DNA of 64,000 nt from Solanum dulcamara (GCF_947179165.1 NC_077239.1:2666001-2730000), one strand, 5' to 3'; counted from the stretch's first letter, positions 12,301 through 24,317 are shown. A program made the numbers and translations. Notes: generated from the sequence alone by a model not told the origin.

Positions 12301-15300
12301 ATTCTTAATATCAAGCATCCATAATGAAGAAGGGAGTTGGGAAGGTACTTAACCTCAATCTTCCTAGTTGAATGAGGTCAAGAAATTGAAACTCAAACAG
12401 AATCTCGAAATCCTGATAGCAGTTCCAAATAAGAATATGATATAACCTAATGTATTTCTCCATATGGACATGTCAAAATGCTATACGGTACTGATCAGAC
12501 ATGTCATTTGATACAGCTCATCATGTAAGCCCCTAATAGGCTTATAAGCAAACATGAGAAGGTCAAGTGTTTTTCATGGTTAGTGGCCAGGAAAGCATGC
12601 CTCACACATGAAGCTTTACAGAAAAGGGGCATAACAAATAGCCTCAAGATGTTTTATGCCAGGAGGCAGAGGAAACCAACAGTCTAATTCTTTCAACATT
12701 GCCAAGTTACAGCATAGGTTTGGGGCTTATTACATAGTAATAGTATGAGCAAGGAAGAATGGGCAATGCCAGTACATACAGCAGACCTTCTCAGCTGCTG
12801 GAACAGAAGGGGAGGTAGTAAGAAGTGGTGTAAAATAGTTCCAGCCTGCATCCGGTGTATTGTATCTTTATGTTTTTGGTGTTAAGAACGTATTATAGAT
12901 GATGAAGTACAGAGAGTTGATTTCCTAGGAGCACTGAAATTACTTTATTTCTTTTGAGTGTAGCCAAAAAAAATTGGAGGTGGCCCGCATACCCGTGATG
13001 TTGAGGTATACAAAGTTACATGTTTCAAACAAAAAAATCTTAGATTAATACATACATGAAACTATAATGTCTGAGTTGGAACTTCATGATTCATCAACGC
13101 TTTGAAAGATGTTTCCACCCTCTATAAAGAGACACAACAATGAGAGACACCCCTACTTAGGATTTTCTTTTATCTCCATTATTCCCCAGGCCACATTTTC
13201 AAATCTGTACTCGGGAACTAACAGTTTTGGAGTAAATACATGCAAACTAAAGAGTAGTATATCCATTAGATAATATGAGAATGGGCATACACCCAACTAT
13301 GGTAAAAATATGCTAGATGATCATGATCCGTCTTTTCTTATGAATTGATTTATTGAATTATTGTCACGCCCCTAGCCTATACCCTGAACGTGGCTGGCAC
13401 TCGAAAACCATTGTTGGTACCAAGCAAATCCTTGGTCTGGCTGACAATTAAGAGAAAGAATAAACATATAGCTTTATAAAGTGAACCTTTAAAATTATTT
13501 AAGTCAAATAATTGAACTAGAAGACTACATATAACTCAACTGAAGGAAAACAAGAACATGAGGTAAAATCATTTACGCTTGACAATAAAATATGCAATGG
13601 AAGCAAAACATTAAAATAATATACTTTACTTTATTGGAGAGTTTCTCTAACCGACAACCACTACTATGAGCCTCGTGATGATACAACGTGTTACCCACGT
13701 TGCCAAAGCCATCATATACCTTGTCGAGGCATAGGACAACAACTTTCACTTATGGATCCATCTAATAGGTCTTTTCAGAGGCAATGAGGAGTTGTCCAAA
13801 TTGCGGTACGATCCTATCCTATACTGACTACCTAATTTATGGGACTTTGAGTTACATAAACTTTTTCCCAAATTGGTGCTCAATAATACTCCCAAAAACA
13901 TGCAACATCATTAATGCTCATATAACATTTGTGTTGAATTAATACTCAATGCCCGAAAAACTGATCTTTACTTTACATTTACTTGATTTTACTTTACTGA
14001 AATGCTCTCTGAAAATTATTTATACTCTTTTCGAAATAGTACATCTTTTCTCAATACAAAATAATACAATTGGAACCATTTATGTTTCTTAAAACTCCTT
14101 TTCAATGAAACATTAAGTATTCATAAAATCACTTTAATTTCCCAAAATCAGTGCATGAAAATATTTGCACAAAAACTTTCAATTAAATTATCAATAACTA
14201 GGGCTCACGTGAATCAAACGCATGAACAATAACTCAAAAAAATCAAACAACATATAGAATCATAGTTTCGATAAATAAGAAAATCAGAATTTAGCATGCG
14301 AAACACAAATAGGAATTTAGACTCATCTCTTTACACGCTGAATTTAGATTTAGGGCATGAAGACGAACTTAGTCCAACACTATGAATAGCCTTACATACC
14401 TGCAAGAACTAGATTCTTGAAGAACTTTGAAGAACATGCTTGAAACCCTGGTTTTCTCACCTGGATTCTTGGTCTTAAGCCTTGGGAAAGTTTTTGAAAG
14501 TCATGTGGTCGAATAGGAATGCTTAGGACATTAATTAGGTGCAAAACCGTCGGAATTTAGGCTTAGAAGGGATGGGGAAAGACCAAACTAACCCTCGTTA
14601 AACACTGTTGAAGTTGTCTAGGAGGCCATATATGATCCGTAGAAGCTTCTCCAGACTGTAGAAGCCAATCGTAGAAACTTGACTGGAATTTGGAGTTCTA
14701 TACTTCATTCTACGGGCCCAAACAATGGCCCATAGATGTTTCTACGACCCGTAGTTTGGTTAGTAAGAATTGGACCCGAAAACTGACTTTCAGGACTTTT
14801 TCCACAAGTAAACTGTACGGATCGTACACCCGACCTACGACCTGTAGGTCAGGTCCGTAGTTACTGACCCTGAAGACTCTGTTTTGGTAGTCTCTAGTAA
14901 AACGATCATAACTTTTTACTCTGAACTCCAAATGAGGCAAACTTGGCGGCGTTGAAAAAAAACTCATAAACCTTTAATTTGATAGGTCATAGGCCACCTA
15001 ATTCATTGTGTTGAGAGATATGAACGTTTGAAGTTGACTCTTACATGAACTAATGCGAAAAACTTAGCCAGTAGGAAGATTTTGAACTCTACTAAGTACT
15101 AGAGGTCTCTTATGAACCTAAACCACTTCCAATACACTTCCCGCACATAGGAATGAACCGTAACACATAAGTACAAGTAGGACATCAATTGGTTCAAGCT
15201 TATATACTTACGACGGAAGATTCAAATTCTAAGAATAAAGTTGCATGGTGTTACAATTATGATGCATCTTTTCTTATGAATTGATTTATTGAATTCTGCC

Positions 15301-18184
15301 CGGACATGGAATAATGCGATAGAAACATACATTGAATATGCCAGAGTGCATGAAATTATAATATACTAGTTTTAGGATAGGCGCTTTGCACATATAAATA
15401 AAAAAAATCAAAAGATATTACAAAATAATGTGTTTGAGTTATAAAATAAAAATTAAAGAAAGTGTAAGTTCTTGAAAATGATAAATGTTGATCATATTTA
15501 GATACACAATAACAAAGAAAGAAGTGCTCTCCCGGTTATTGATTACTTCAAAAGTAATCAACATGTCTAACAGTTCTTTTGGCTTAACCCCTTTCTCTCC
15601 GACTTCTCAATACATACTCTCCATTGATTTATTTGAACCACTAGTGGTCCCACAACCCCACCCCGAACCCACCAGAGCCACCACAATTTAACCAATGAGA
15701 AGCCGACAGCTAACCTACCAGCCACAGAGGCTACTATCTCCTCCCTCACTGCTCCACCGGTAACCACCCATACTCAGACCATCACACTAACACTCACCTT
15801 CCCTAAAACAAAATTCCTCTCCTCATCATGCAGCTGAAAATGAGAGCTATTTCGGAGAGGTCCATAACCATAGCCAAGCTAATGATCCAAAAGGAGCGGT
15901 CTTTCCACAAAACCAAAATGGTCAGCTTCAAGCTTAGAAAGACCAATCTTTAGCCCCATCACGGAATGACTCCTCCTCACTTAAAGTCTCATCCAATTTC
16001 AATCCTCCTCCACGTATTAATCGAGCTCTAATGGCATGCAAAGCTTCCAGCCTACCCAGCAAGCCACAGAGCAGAACAGAGCAATCCAACACCAATACAT
16101 ATACTAACCCAAAAAACCCTGTCAGACCAGCAAGCTCTTCTTTTTTTTTGTTGATAACTGTGGAGTCCGTGCACCTCGACTAATTTCACAGAATACCTGT
16201 CACCTCCAGCAATAGGTATTTATTAAATCTGTCCACCAAGGCTAGGACAGATGGGAAGAGATCGCCTAGAGTTTGTGTCTCAACTGGAATAGGATTTGAA
16301 CATGAGACCTCATGGTTCTCAACCCACTTCATTGACCACTAGGCCACACCCTTGGGTGCCTAGTTAGCTCTTTTCCAAACCATCTTTTGCATCTACTGTC
16401 TCAGCCACCCTTTCTAACAGTTCTAAGGACAGACCACAAGACAAGACGAAACATGGAACTCATAGGGGCAAACCCATTTAGCGAGAATTCATTAAAAGAA
16501 AACAGTATTAAAACCATTAAAATAAACACCTTGCATTGTTGTCCTTGAAAAATTCCTACCTGGTGAATTTCTTAGGGGAAACTTACATCTTCTTCTAACA
16601 GCTTTCCATTAAAAATGACTTGCTGAAAATATGGTAAACAAGAGGAGTTTAATATAGAACTCTTTGAAATTCACAAGAAGGTTTCACCATTGCAAACAAA
16701 ATCAAGAAAACTATTTATTTTTTCCAAGACTTAATGGAGACACCATGAGATCCAAAGTGCTGCATCCGCCTTTGTACAATGGGTTCAACTTAACCTAGTA
16801 TTTCAACAGGAACCAGACATATATATGTGAAAAATCAACAAATATCAACAAAGTTTCAACGATTATTAAATTTTGAAACCATTATTTCAAAAGTACAAAG
16901 AGTTTAGCCAAAGAACCCTTACCAAGTTCAAATCTTGGAACCACCTCTAATGTGCTTGTTAAGATACTATGTATGAAATATGTGCATTATCTTTTCTTTT
17001 CTACTGTTTGATTCCAGAAAACTTAGTTATTAAATTTAAACTATCAGGTGCAATTTACAGAGGCGGCTCTAAGATTTGAACTTCATGGATTTAACGGATT
17101 CGAAATGTAGTATTTGTTCAGATTTATTGAATCCATATAACAACCTGCACCTAAATTAGTACCCGGATTTGTAGCTGTACCTACAGCACATGTGCTCTTT
17201 AGAAAAGGTCATATACCCAAAACACATTAACACATGTACAGGGTCTGAGACAAAGCTACTAGACTCGGCTGAGCCAGTAGCTTTAACTATACATCTGCCC
17301 CGGCTTGCAAATTTCCTGAATTGTAAATTTCGAAAATAAAAAACAAGGCACCCTAATTTGTCGTTTCAGCAAAGGATAAAACAAAATTATTAAGTACTCA
17401 ACATTTCATTAAAACAAAAGAGGTCACTCCTTACTCACCCCAAATTGTAACCAAGATTACTAGCAGAGTTTTACAGAGCTACATTTCCAATCGTGGAAGT
17501 CACAGTGTACTAATAACCATCGAGTAGATTTCTCAAAAAGGCACTTCCCTTGGCATTTGGCCATGAATTTTTTTTTCTTTTTATAGGACTTCCAAGTTGA
17601 ACTTTGGAATTTTCCAAAATTTCGGCTCCAAATTACTCACAAAAATTCAAAAAAAAAAGACAATTCCAATTTGTCTTCACGCCCAAACACAACTCGAATT
17701 TTGAAATATCATTTTTCACTATCATAAACAACAACAATATTTTTCAAATACTCACAATTATCACGGCTATCAGTTGAATGACGATCCGAGAAATCAACCC
17801 AATAATCATATACAAATACACAAATTCACAATAAGACCCATGCCTGCATACATACACACATAACATCATCATATACGTACCCATTTCAATCCACTATTCA
17901 CTACATAACACTCCAAAATACAAAAATTTCAAAACACACACACACAATATACTTCTAAAACACAAAATAGTTGGAATCAACTATAAGACCTCAAAATAAA
18001 AAGGAAACTTTTTTTAAAAAAATAATATATAAACTACCTCAGAGTGACCAGATGGTCCTGAATGAGCCAAACAAGCCAATGCTTGTGCTGCTTCCAACTC
18101 ACAATCCACCAGTTCATCTTTTCCATCTCCACCAGAAAACCTCCCTTCCTCCGCCGTGCACGGCAGCGTCAAATCGTCCTTCAT
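6312..18184 (-). CDS. bZIP transcription factor with N-x7-I basic region
   Basis: Six exons on the minus strand: 18038-18184 (ATG at 18184), 11489-11602, 11333-11410, 7421-7486, 7198-7263 and 6312-7076. All are phase 0 with GT-AG borders, giving 411 residues. Exon 3 encodes the basic region [16 protein letters not shown]. Exons 4 and 5 (22 codons each) encode the leucine zipper ([34 protein letters not shown]). The long last exon is Ser/Thr/Pro-rich with a basic C-terminus ([12 protein letters not shown]). The protein is expected to be a nuclear, dimeric DNA-binding regulator. Canonical bZIPs have Asn-x7-Arg/Lys; here the last position is Ile, a variant known in a small plant bZIP group, so DNA preference may differ. 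Intron 1 is 6.4 kb and intron 3 is 3.8 kb, both transposon-loaded. ACGT-core boxes lie upstream. Another exon hidden in intron 1 cannot be excluded. Confidence 0.85.
8279..8495 (+). repeat. left LTR of Copia element
   Basis: 217 bp, containing a TATA-like GGCTATATAAGAGCC and ending TTCCTCTTTA just before the primer-binding site. It lacks about 18 bp present in the right LTR (ACATTTCTAGGACTTTTA-like) and differs at several other sites, so the insertion is not recent. Confidence 0.88.
8496..8508 (+). promoter_or_regulatory. Copia primer-binding site
   Basis: TGGTATCAAGAGC directly follows the left LTR. It matches the initiator-methionine tRNA 3'-end complement (TGGTATCAGAGC) used by most plant Copia elements, with one extra A. 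Confidence 0.8.
8571..10938 (+). pseudogene. Copia gag-pol remnant
   Basis: Gag starts at 8571 ([20 protein letters not shown]) and runs open to about 9140, where the frame slips. In other frames follow a CCHC zinc knuckle ([14 protein letters not shown], near 9400) and the protease site (IIDSGATHH, near 9520-9555). Around 9630-9640 the text jumps from the protease region to mid-RT ([14 protein letters not shown]), so integrase and the RT N-terminus are deleted. RT continues with a stop (LDVNNAF then TAG), YVDDILVTG near 9970, and an RNase H part that ends near 10938 ([15 protein letters not shown]). It is a dead copy, but LTRs, PBS and PPT remain. Confidence 0.85.
10926..11161 (+). repeat. 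right LTR of Copia element
   Basis: 236 bp, starting TAATAGTGGC after the polypurine tract and ending TTCCTCTTTA at the duplicated CATAC. On the minus strand its end abuts the GTATG donor of the duplicated bZIP exon. Confidence 0.88.
11603..13361. other. bZIP intron 1, downstream part
   Basis: Non-coding DNA between bZIP exon 2 (start 11602) and the solo LTR at 13362. I see no reading frame worth reporting and no clear transposon ends. Confidence 0.5.
13323..15295 (+). repeat. 37-bp tandem duplication split by a solo LTR
   Basis: Unit 1 (13323-13359) and unit 2 (15259-15295) both read ATGATNNNTCTTTTCTTATG and then AATTGATTTATTGAATT, differing at about three positions. Removing the LTR puts them side by side, so the target was a tandem repeat when the element landed. 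Confidence 0.75.
13362..15255. mobile_element. solo LTR, 1.9 kb, TG...CA with ATTAT duplication
   Basis: It starts TGTCACGCCCCTAGCC and ends GGTGTTACA, with the 5-bp repeat ATTAT at 13357-13361 and 15256-15260. There are no internal gag-pol frames and no second copy nearby, so it looks like a solo LTR of a large element, probably of the Gypsy-like families with TGTCACG starts. Family and orientation are inferred. It lies inside bZIP intron 1. Confidence 0.7.
16140..16365 (-). mobile_element. tRNA-derived SINE
   Basis: On the minus strand a box A-like GTGGCCTAGTGGTCAATG is followed by a box B-like GGTCTCATGTTCAAATCC. A non-tRNA body follows, ending in an A-rich tail (T run at 16140-16148 on +). 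The 7-bp direct repeat AGCTCTT flanks it at 16133-16139 and 16366-16372. It is in bZIP intron 1, in the same orientation as the gene. Confidence 0.82.
16373..17057. other. bZIP intron 1, middle part
   Basis: Plain intronic sequence between the SINE and the hAT-like element. Nothing recognisable. Confidence 0.4.
17058..17304. mobile_element. hAT-like non-autonomous element (CAGAGGCGG family)
   Basis: It starts CAGAGGCGGCTCTAAGATTT and ends ATACATCTGCCCCG. Read in reverse, the end aligns with the start with one gap and a few changes, giving an imperfect terminal inverted repeat. Related copies with the same start are at 45750, 51993 and 59778. A clear 8-bp target duplication is not seen here. 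Confidence 0.55.
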
Positions 18185-18300
18185 TTTGAAAAGAACAAAC
18201 CTGCAGAAAAAAAAATTTAAATAAAAATGAAGAGAAGAGAACAGAAATAAAAAGGAAAACAAAAAAAAAAGAGAGGGAGAAAACGGATGGTGAATGAGTG

Positions 18301-18338
18301 ACACGTGTCATGTCAAATCAGAAAAAGACCACGTGTGT
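18301..18338 (-). promoter_or_regulatory. two G-box/ABRE-like elements upstream of bZIP
   Basis: ACACGTGTCA at 18301-18310 and CCACGTGTG at 18329-18337, about 120 and 145 bp upstream of the bZIP ATG at 18184. A third, ACACGTGG, is at 18761-18768. ACGT-core boxes are the usual binding sites of plant bZIP factors, so stress/ABA control or autoregulation is possible. This is motif evidence only. Confidence 0.5.
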
Positions 18339-18339
18339 G

Positions 18340-20198
18340 ACAAGGATGCTTAGCACTGGCAATATGGGGGTTGTAGGGGTGGGGTGAGTGGGGTGCGGGG
18401 AGATTGTGTATTGGATCGATAACCTCGAAAACACTCATTCATAAATCGATTAAAAGATTTGAACTCGTAAAAAAAAATCGATTCATATAAGATGGTTGGA
18501 GATTAATTTGCCCTGTTCTGCTCTGTATAAGATCTGACATTCCTCAATATTACAAAGTTTATAGAGGAATTGAGATCTCTTAATCACTTAAATAATGAAT
18601 AAAAAAAATAAAAATTATTTATAAAAGAATCACAAATAATTAAAAATATTTTTACAGTTGAATGATATATTTTAAATTATTTGTAGCATGTTCTTTAGTC
18701 GAATTTTTATGATTGAAAAACGTAGGACATATGATGAAGGGATGGGGCTGTTAGATGCTGACACGTGGAGAAGAAAAAAGGGTTAATTTCGTCTTTTACT
18801 GCATGTTCTTTTTGTTGTGTTTGTGACAAGTTACATGGCACCAACGTGGCTAAAACATTTGCCAATTACTCTATGCAAACATAAGAAGGAAAAAAGAGAT
18901 TAAAATTAATCCAAATTAAAATGACCAAATTTTCATAAAACTAATAATAAAAAAAAATACAATCCAACGAAAGATATAATTAAAGAAGTTGGTGAAGAAG
19001 GTCATGTTATTTCATTTTCTTGAGATTGATATATAAAATAACTAAATTAGTTTTTTATTTATGGAAAAAAAAGAAGCCACTTAGCAAAAAATTTTAGAAG
19101 CAGCTTGTAAAATTATCTTGAAAAGTTACTTGTAAGCTGCTTCATAAAATACTTGCTATATATTTCAATAAGCTTCTTCATAAGCTATTTGTTAGACATT
19201 TCAACAAGGTGTTTGTAAAGCTATTTATAAGGTACTTTTTCTAGTTCACTTTTATTTATTTATTTTAGAATTTTCATGTCTCTTAAAAAATAATGATTAA
19301 TATAATTATTTTATCACAATATTTCTATTAATTGATGTATATTTTTAAATATGTCAAATAAATGAATTGAATAAAATTTAAAAGAATCAAAATAAAATAA
19401 ATTAAATTAATAAATTATGAACTTGTCTAAAAATTAATTAGACTAAAATAAATTAAATTAAAATGAATTTAAAAAATAAATCACAACTCAATCCGTTCAA
19501 TTCTTATTACCTTTTAATATCGTTGTTTGAACTTATGATGTGATCAGTTTTGCTTTCAGTCACGTTATGCCAATTGGCATTTATCGTAAAAATAAACTAA
19601 AAAAGGGGGTACTTTCGTAATTTCTCGAACTTAAAGGCTTATATCCATCTTTGCCGCCTTATTTTATTTTTCCTTTTTGTTGTCTTTACGACAATTTTTA
19701 TTGGAACGACGTGTTTAAATTATTTACCTCTCATTTCTCTGCAGAAGTTAAATTAATGTTTCAAATCAAATTAGAATCAACTATAAAAATCCACAATGAA
19801 AAAGGAAGTATCTAAATTGAAAAAAAAAAACTAATCTCAGGACGGACGAGGCATGTTCAGTAATTTTTGTTTATAAAAAAAATAAACTAACCTCAAAGAG
19901 CTAGGAGAGGATATAGCACGAAAGTTACATGTTCCATAAACTCGATAATTTTTATCCAGAAGCCTATATATATGTCTTAATTCTAAAATATTGTAAGAAT
20001 TAGTAACCTTTTTCTGATTGTATAATCATAGTTAAGCTTCGTGAAGACAAATTAGATTGAATCATCCTGATTTCAAGAGCAGCCCTTTATGTCCTTTGCA
20101 GTAAGTTGTCTTCTAAGGACATAAACACATACTCAAAATGTAAAGTACAATAGCTGAAGAACCAAGGCATTTACACATTGTAGCAGGAAGACTGAGGT
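18340..20198. other. intergenic: bZIP upstream region and IQM 3' flank
   Basis: AT-rich spacer between two genes in the same orientation. It includes a third ACGT box (18761-18768). Between about 19080 and 19240 there is a run of degenerate repeats built on AAGCTNNTTNATAAGCT-like words, which could be the remains of a foldback element. No gene is seen. Confidence 0.45.
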
Positions 20199-23100
20199 TT
20201 ACGAAGACTTGACGAGTACATTGTTAAAAACTGGGGAAGAACAAGTAGGTGAACAAAGAGTGTCCAAAGGCCTAGGAGCTGATGATGGAGAAGGTTTAGG
20301 TGAAACATTAGTAAGTTCCAAGGCTTGCCATCTTAGTTCAGCAGGGTAATCAGCAATGCAGCCAATTCTTGGACCAGCACCTGTTGACCATACACGAGAG
20401 AGTTGATGGCCAAGTTGATACGATCTTGAAGACTTCTTGGAATTGATCCTTTCCAGTATAGCAGTCTTTGGCACTTCTCTTCTTGGGCTGTGAAGCCCGC
20501 CTGAGAGCGTTCTCTGGTAGCAGCTAGTTGTACTACTTTCAACTTGTAGTGATTCAATTGATTCTGTGGAACGGTCTTTCTCCTCTTCCTTCACTTCTTG
20601 TGGAGGAGCTGAATGTTTAGACGGATGTTTTTCAACAGATATTACATCTCCGGTGGTGTCATAGTCTTCATTTACCTTTTTTATCTGATGACAGATCACA
20701 AAGACGCGGATTATTAAGATTAGAACTTGGTGAGTAATCACACGAAACCACAAGTCAAATCCGATCCAAAGCAGACAGTATGGTAAAGGGGTAGGGGCCC
20801 AGTAAGCATTGCTCCCTCTGTATTGAAGGTAAAACCCGCGCCAAGCCCCCAGCCCTATTTCGGATCCTCCAAAAATGCACTATTTTTGGAGGATTTGCCA
20901 CACATTCAGTGTCATATTTAAGAGTACTGGCAACACAGCTTATAATAGGCTCTAGGGGATAGAGGACTTGGGTCTTAGATTGCTTTTCTCTTTGTGTCGC
21001 GCAATCTTGGTGCCATTTCTAATATAAAAATTATTTTTTGAATATTCAAAAGTAATTAATGAGATAAACGGCTCTCTCTTGTGTTAAGACACTAAAGCGA
21101 AATATGGATGTAAGACTAGACACATGCATAATCACTCACCTCAACTTCATCCACGTTGACTCCATGTTCCTTGAGAATTGATAAAAAGGTTTCAAGGCTA
21201 TCATCTGATGGCCGATAATGGCCACTGTAAGGTGAAATAGACTGAAGAAAAAGAATGTCAGAGTATAGCAGAATTCAAGCAAAACATTGTAAACAGCAAG
21301 GCAAAAGAGTCGATATGACAAGCCTATATGCAATTATATGGTGTAGACTGTAGAGGACTGGAGTTGCAAGGAAATTGCAAATAAATTATCACAGACACTG
21401 TTATACTAATGATGGAGCCAACATTGTTGAATTAGGAAGTCTAACAAACATCATACCTGACAAAGGTAAAGATAATCTACATGATCAATTTGATTTTTAA
21501 CAGTGCCCTGATTAAACTAATACAAAATGTTGTTCATATAGAGATTACGAAACTTAAAATCAACCCCTGATTAAACTAATACAAAATGATGTTCATATAG
21601 AGATTACGAAGCTTAAAATCAACCTACCTTCACAGTCCCATCCTGTACAACTAGTCTTCCAGCAGCTAAAGCAGCCCCACCAGCCAGAAAGCTGGAATGA
21701 TGAAACAATCCTTTCTTTTTCTGAAAGACATTACATACAGGAACTTTTTAAGAATTTGTAGGATAATCATTAATTTCAAGAATAAAATAAAAAAGGAAAA
21801 CAAAACCAAGAAACTTATGCAGCAACATTATACCGCTCACCTCACCAGCATAGAGTCTTTTTGAGGTGCTCATCACAAAGATCCATTTTGTCCCTGGGGG
21901 GCCTTTAGTTGTGTCAAGACAAATTCCGGTTAGCTTATGCAGTATTTGCCCGCCAGCAATTATGTACTCATAATATTGTCTCTCTTGCTGATTACATAAA
22001 GATTAAGAAGGAACAATTAGGAGTTGTGTGCTAATATCAGGTAATGGTAAATGCAAAACAAGGAATCAAGTCGTGTATGACAAACTAATCAAAGGCTAAA
22101 GAGTTGGTGCAAGTATTTTAGTGGACATATGTCTGCTGCAGTGCGTGATTGATGCTAAACTACGTGATATGTAGAGCATAAGTAACAAAAGATTCAGCAC
22201 ATACAGGTCCAAGATACTTGATGCATTGTTTCTGAAGCTTAGCTCTTGGACATTCTTTGAGATCAACCTTCCTTCCATCTCCAAGATCCAACCTGCATAT
22301 GCCTAGTCATTCTAAGCAACCAAGAGTCCCAGACTAAAGCTTATAACATTTAACTGGTATCACATGCATTTTCTCAAATGTAAATCTTCAGGTCGTCAAA
22401 GCCTGTTGCTATGACTCTCCGAAAATGTTGTTACACTCATGGCAGGTACTCCAAAAATGCACTACTTTTGGACAATCCGACACCCACCCCCTGACATTTT
22501 TGAAGAGTGCAAGCAGCAGACTTTGATGACCTGAAGATTTACATTTGAGACAATGCATGTGATACCAGTTTCAACATTCAGCTTCCTTACCAAAAGAAGA
22601 AGGGCTGGCCAGCATCAGTTTTACACCATTCTTCATAATAGATATGCATGTTATGTCCATATCGATGGCGTGGATCAACCTACAGTTACCACAACACATA
22701 GATCAAATATCACATCTCATTACTAATGAAATTAAATATGGAGGAGGACCATATATTAAAATAAAGCAAGAGCAGACGCCAGAGTAAAGGCAGGACTCAC
22801 AGCCTCAATCCAGTGTTGAAAAGCTAGTATCTGAGCTTCAGCATCTCTGGAAAGACCTTTACCAACCTGGCCAGAATATATATACAGTTAGTGGTTGTTT
22901 GGATTTTTCAGATGCGAAAAAATAATCCTGGTATAAAAGTTTGCATTACTACTACGATGTTAATTCTCCGGTATAAGATTTTCAATTACTACAGCAACAA
23001 CATACCCAGTGTAATCCCGGGTCTGGGATTGTTTTGTTTCTAGCATAGAATTCCACATAACTATATATGCAAAACTTATGTGAGGACCTATGCTAAGTAC

Positions 23101-24317
23101 CACGCGAAATAAAGAGTGGAATATGAAAGATCACCAAACATGACAAAAACAGCTTTAAATTAAGGGGCCTTGTGCTAGTTCTAGTAAATTAAAAGAAAGG
23201 AAAATTATATTATAAAAAATAATGAAATATGTACTAGTATAATAAGATCTTTTAATAGTCATTTTAAATTTATATGAACTAGAACTTGTACAACTATACC
23301 AATAGTAAAACTAATTCATGAGTTTGGTACCGAGATCTCTACATAATTTAGCCTATAGTTGTTTATTAATCATCTACAAAGTAAAACGTAAACAATAATT
23401 CTTCTGTCTCAAACTATCTGTCGTAATTTCAATAGTTATCTCAAATAATTTGTCGTTTTAGAAGTTCAAGACAAGATTATCCAATTTTACCTAAAGTCGT
23501 TATAATAGTTGAAGATTGCAAACAGCTTAATCATGGTGATATTATGATTGTTCAAATATCTATGAAGGGCAATATAGTTAAAATCAGTCTTAATTAATGT
23601 TTTCTAAGGATGTGTAAAAGAGAATCACGAACAAATAATTTGAGTACCTTAGAAGCATTCAAGCCAACGCGATTCCACCGTGAAACCGCTGTCTCCGGCT
23701 TCGAGTAATTGAAGAAAGAAATTGTACTGCGATTCAACCGAGCATAATCTATAGCTTGCCACCTTCATACAAATTAGAGAGAGTCAATTTAACTAATCTT
23801 CCCAGTTAAAATTGAACTAAATTGAGTTTAATATTTTAAAATTTTAAACATTATTATAAGATGCAACTTTTTTTCACGTTAATATTAAAAATGAATTATA
23901 TGATTAAAAAAATTAAAACTCCTACCAAAGCTCTTCAGCTACCACAGCAGAGTCAGCTAACATACGCCGTGTACGATAACTCCGGTAAACTTTCTGCAAT
24001 CTCTTCGCGGCATTCGACGGCGTCTTTTCAACGGAGTCAGAAAAATCACATTCCCGTCCTCCGTTTTCAGATACAGAAGGAGATGACGGAAACAAAACCA
24101 TACTGTTGTCACCGAATTCTACACCGGAAGATACAGGCGAACCAAATCCTTCGAGTTCCGACATATTGTCGGAGCTCCGAAAATCGGGAATACGAAGCTC
24201 CGTCAGTTTACAAGCGGACTTGTCGATGAGTTTTCTATACGGAGGAAGAGGACGAACCTGAGAGGAGGAAGAGTTGTTGAGATCAAAATTTGACACGCCG
24301 GTAGTTTCGACTTCCAT
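20199..24317 (-). CDS. IQM family IQ-motif calmodulin-binding protein
   Basis: Nine exons on the minus strand: 23926-24317, 23648-23762, 22801-22866, 22591-22679, 22205-22292, 21841-21987, 21628-21720, 21140-21241 and 20199-20684. They total 526 codons including the stop (525 residues) with consistent phases. A divergent IQ motif, [12 protein letters not shown], is at residues 107-118. It is followed by the plant-specific IQM core: [105 protein letters not shown], and [20 protein letters not shown]. The order matches Arabidopsis IQM1-6, which bind calmodulin and act in stress and light responses (one member stimulates catalase). The C-terminal 162 residues are acidic then Ser-rich. The gene looks intact. 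Which IQM paralogue it is was not resolved. Confidence 0.93.
21506..21623 (-). repeat. 59-bp tandem duplication in IQM intron
   Basis: Two near-identical 59-bp units, 21506-21564 and 21565-21623, each beginning CCCTGATTAAACTAATAC and ending CTTAAAATCAAC, with two or three differences. They lie immediately beyond the exon-7 donor (exon 7 is 21628-21720). Confidence 0.85.
22352..22570. repeat. 219-bp inverted repeat (60-bp arms) in IQM intron
   Basis: The left arm 22352-22411 begins AACTGGTATCACATGCAT. The right arm 22511-22570 ends ATGCATGTGATACCAGTT. The arms pair over about 60 bp with only a few mismatches, around a loop of about 100 bp. The loop holds its own small palindrome near CTCCAAAAATGCACTAC, which is similar to a perfect one at about 20868-20892 upstream of the last exon. 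It lies in the intron between exons 4 and 5 of the IQM gene. It could be a foldback MITE. Confidence 0.8.
22993..23030 (-). repeat. scrap of RTE/SINE 3' tail
   Basis: ACAGCAACAACATACCCAGT followed by GTAATCCCGGGTCTGGGA is the reverse complement of the last 40 bp of the TTG-tailed module. It is in the long IQM intron between exons 2 and 3. Confidence 0.45.

Noticed and set aside
15485..15767. Overlapping open frames on both strands in bZIP intron 1
   Set aside because: Short, with no recognisable domain and no splice support; read as chance frames.
17560..17720. Possible MITE around GGCATTTGGCCATGAA and CGCCCAAACACAAC
   Set aside because: The ends do not pair well enough and no flanking duplication was found.
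19080..19240. Repeated AAGCTNNTTNATAAGCT words as a regulatory array
   Set aside because: The repeats are degenerate and AT-rich; more likely a decayed foldback or low-complexity DNA.
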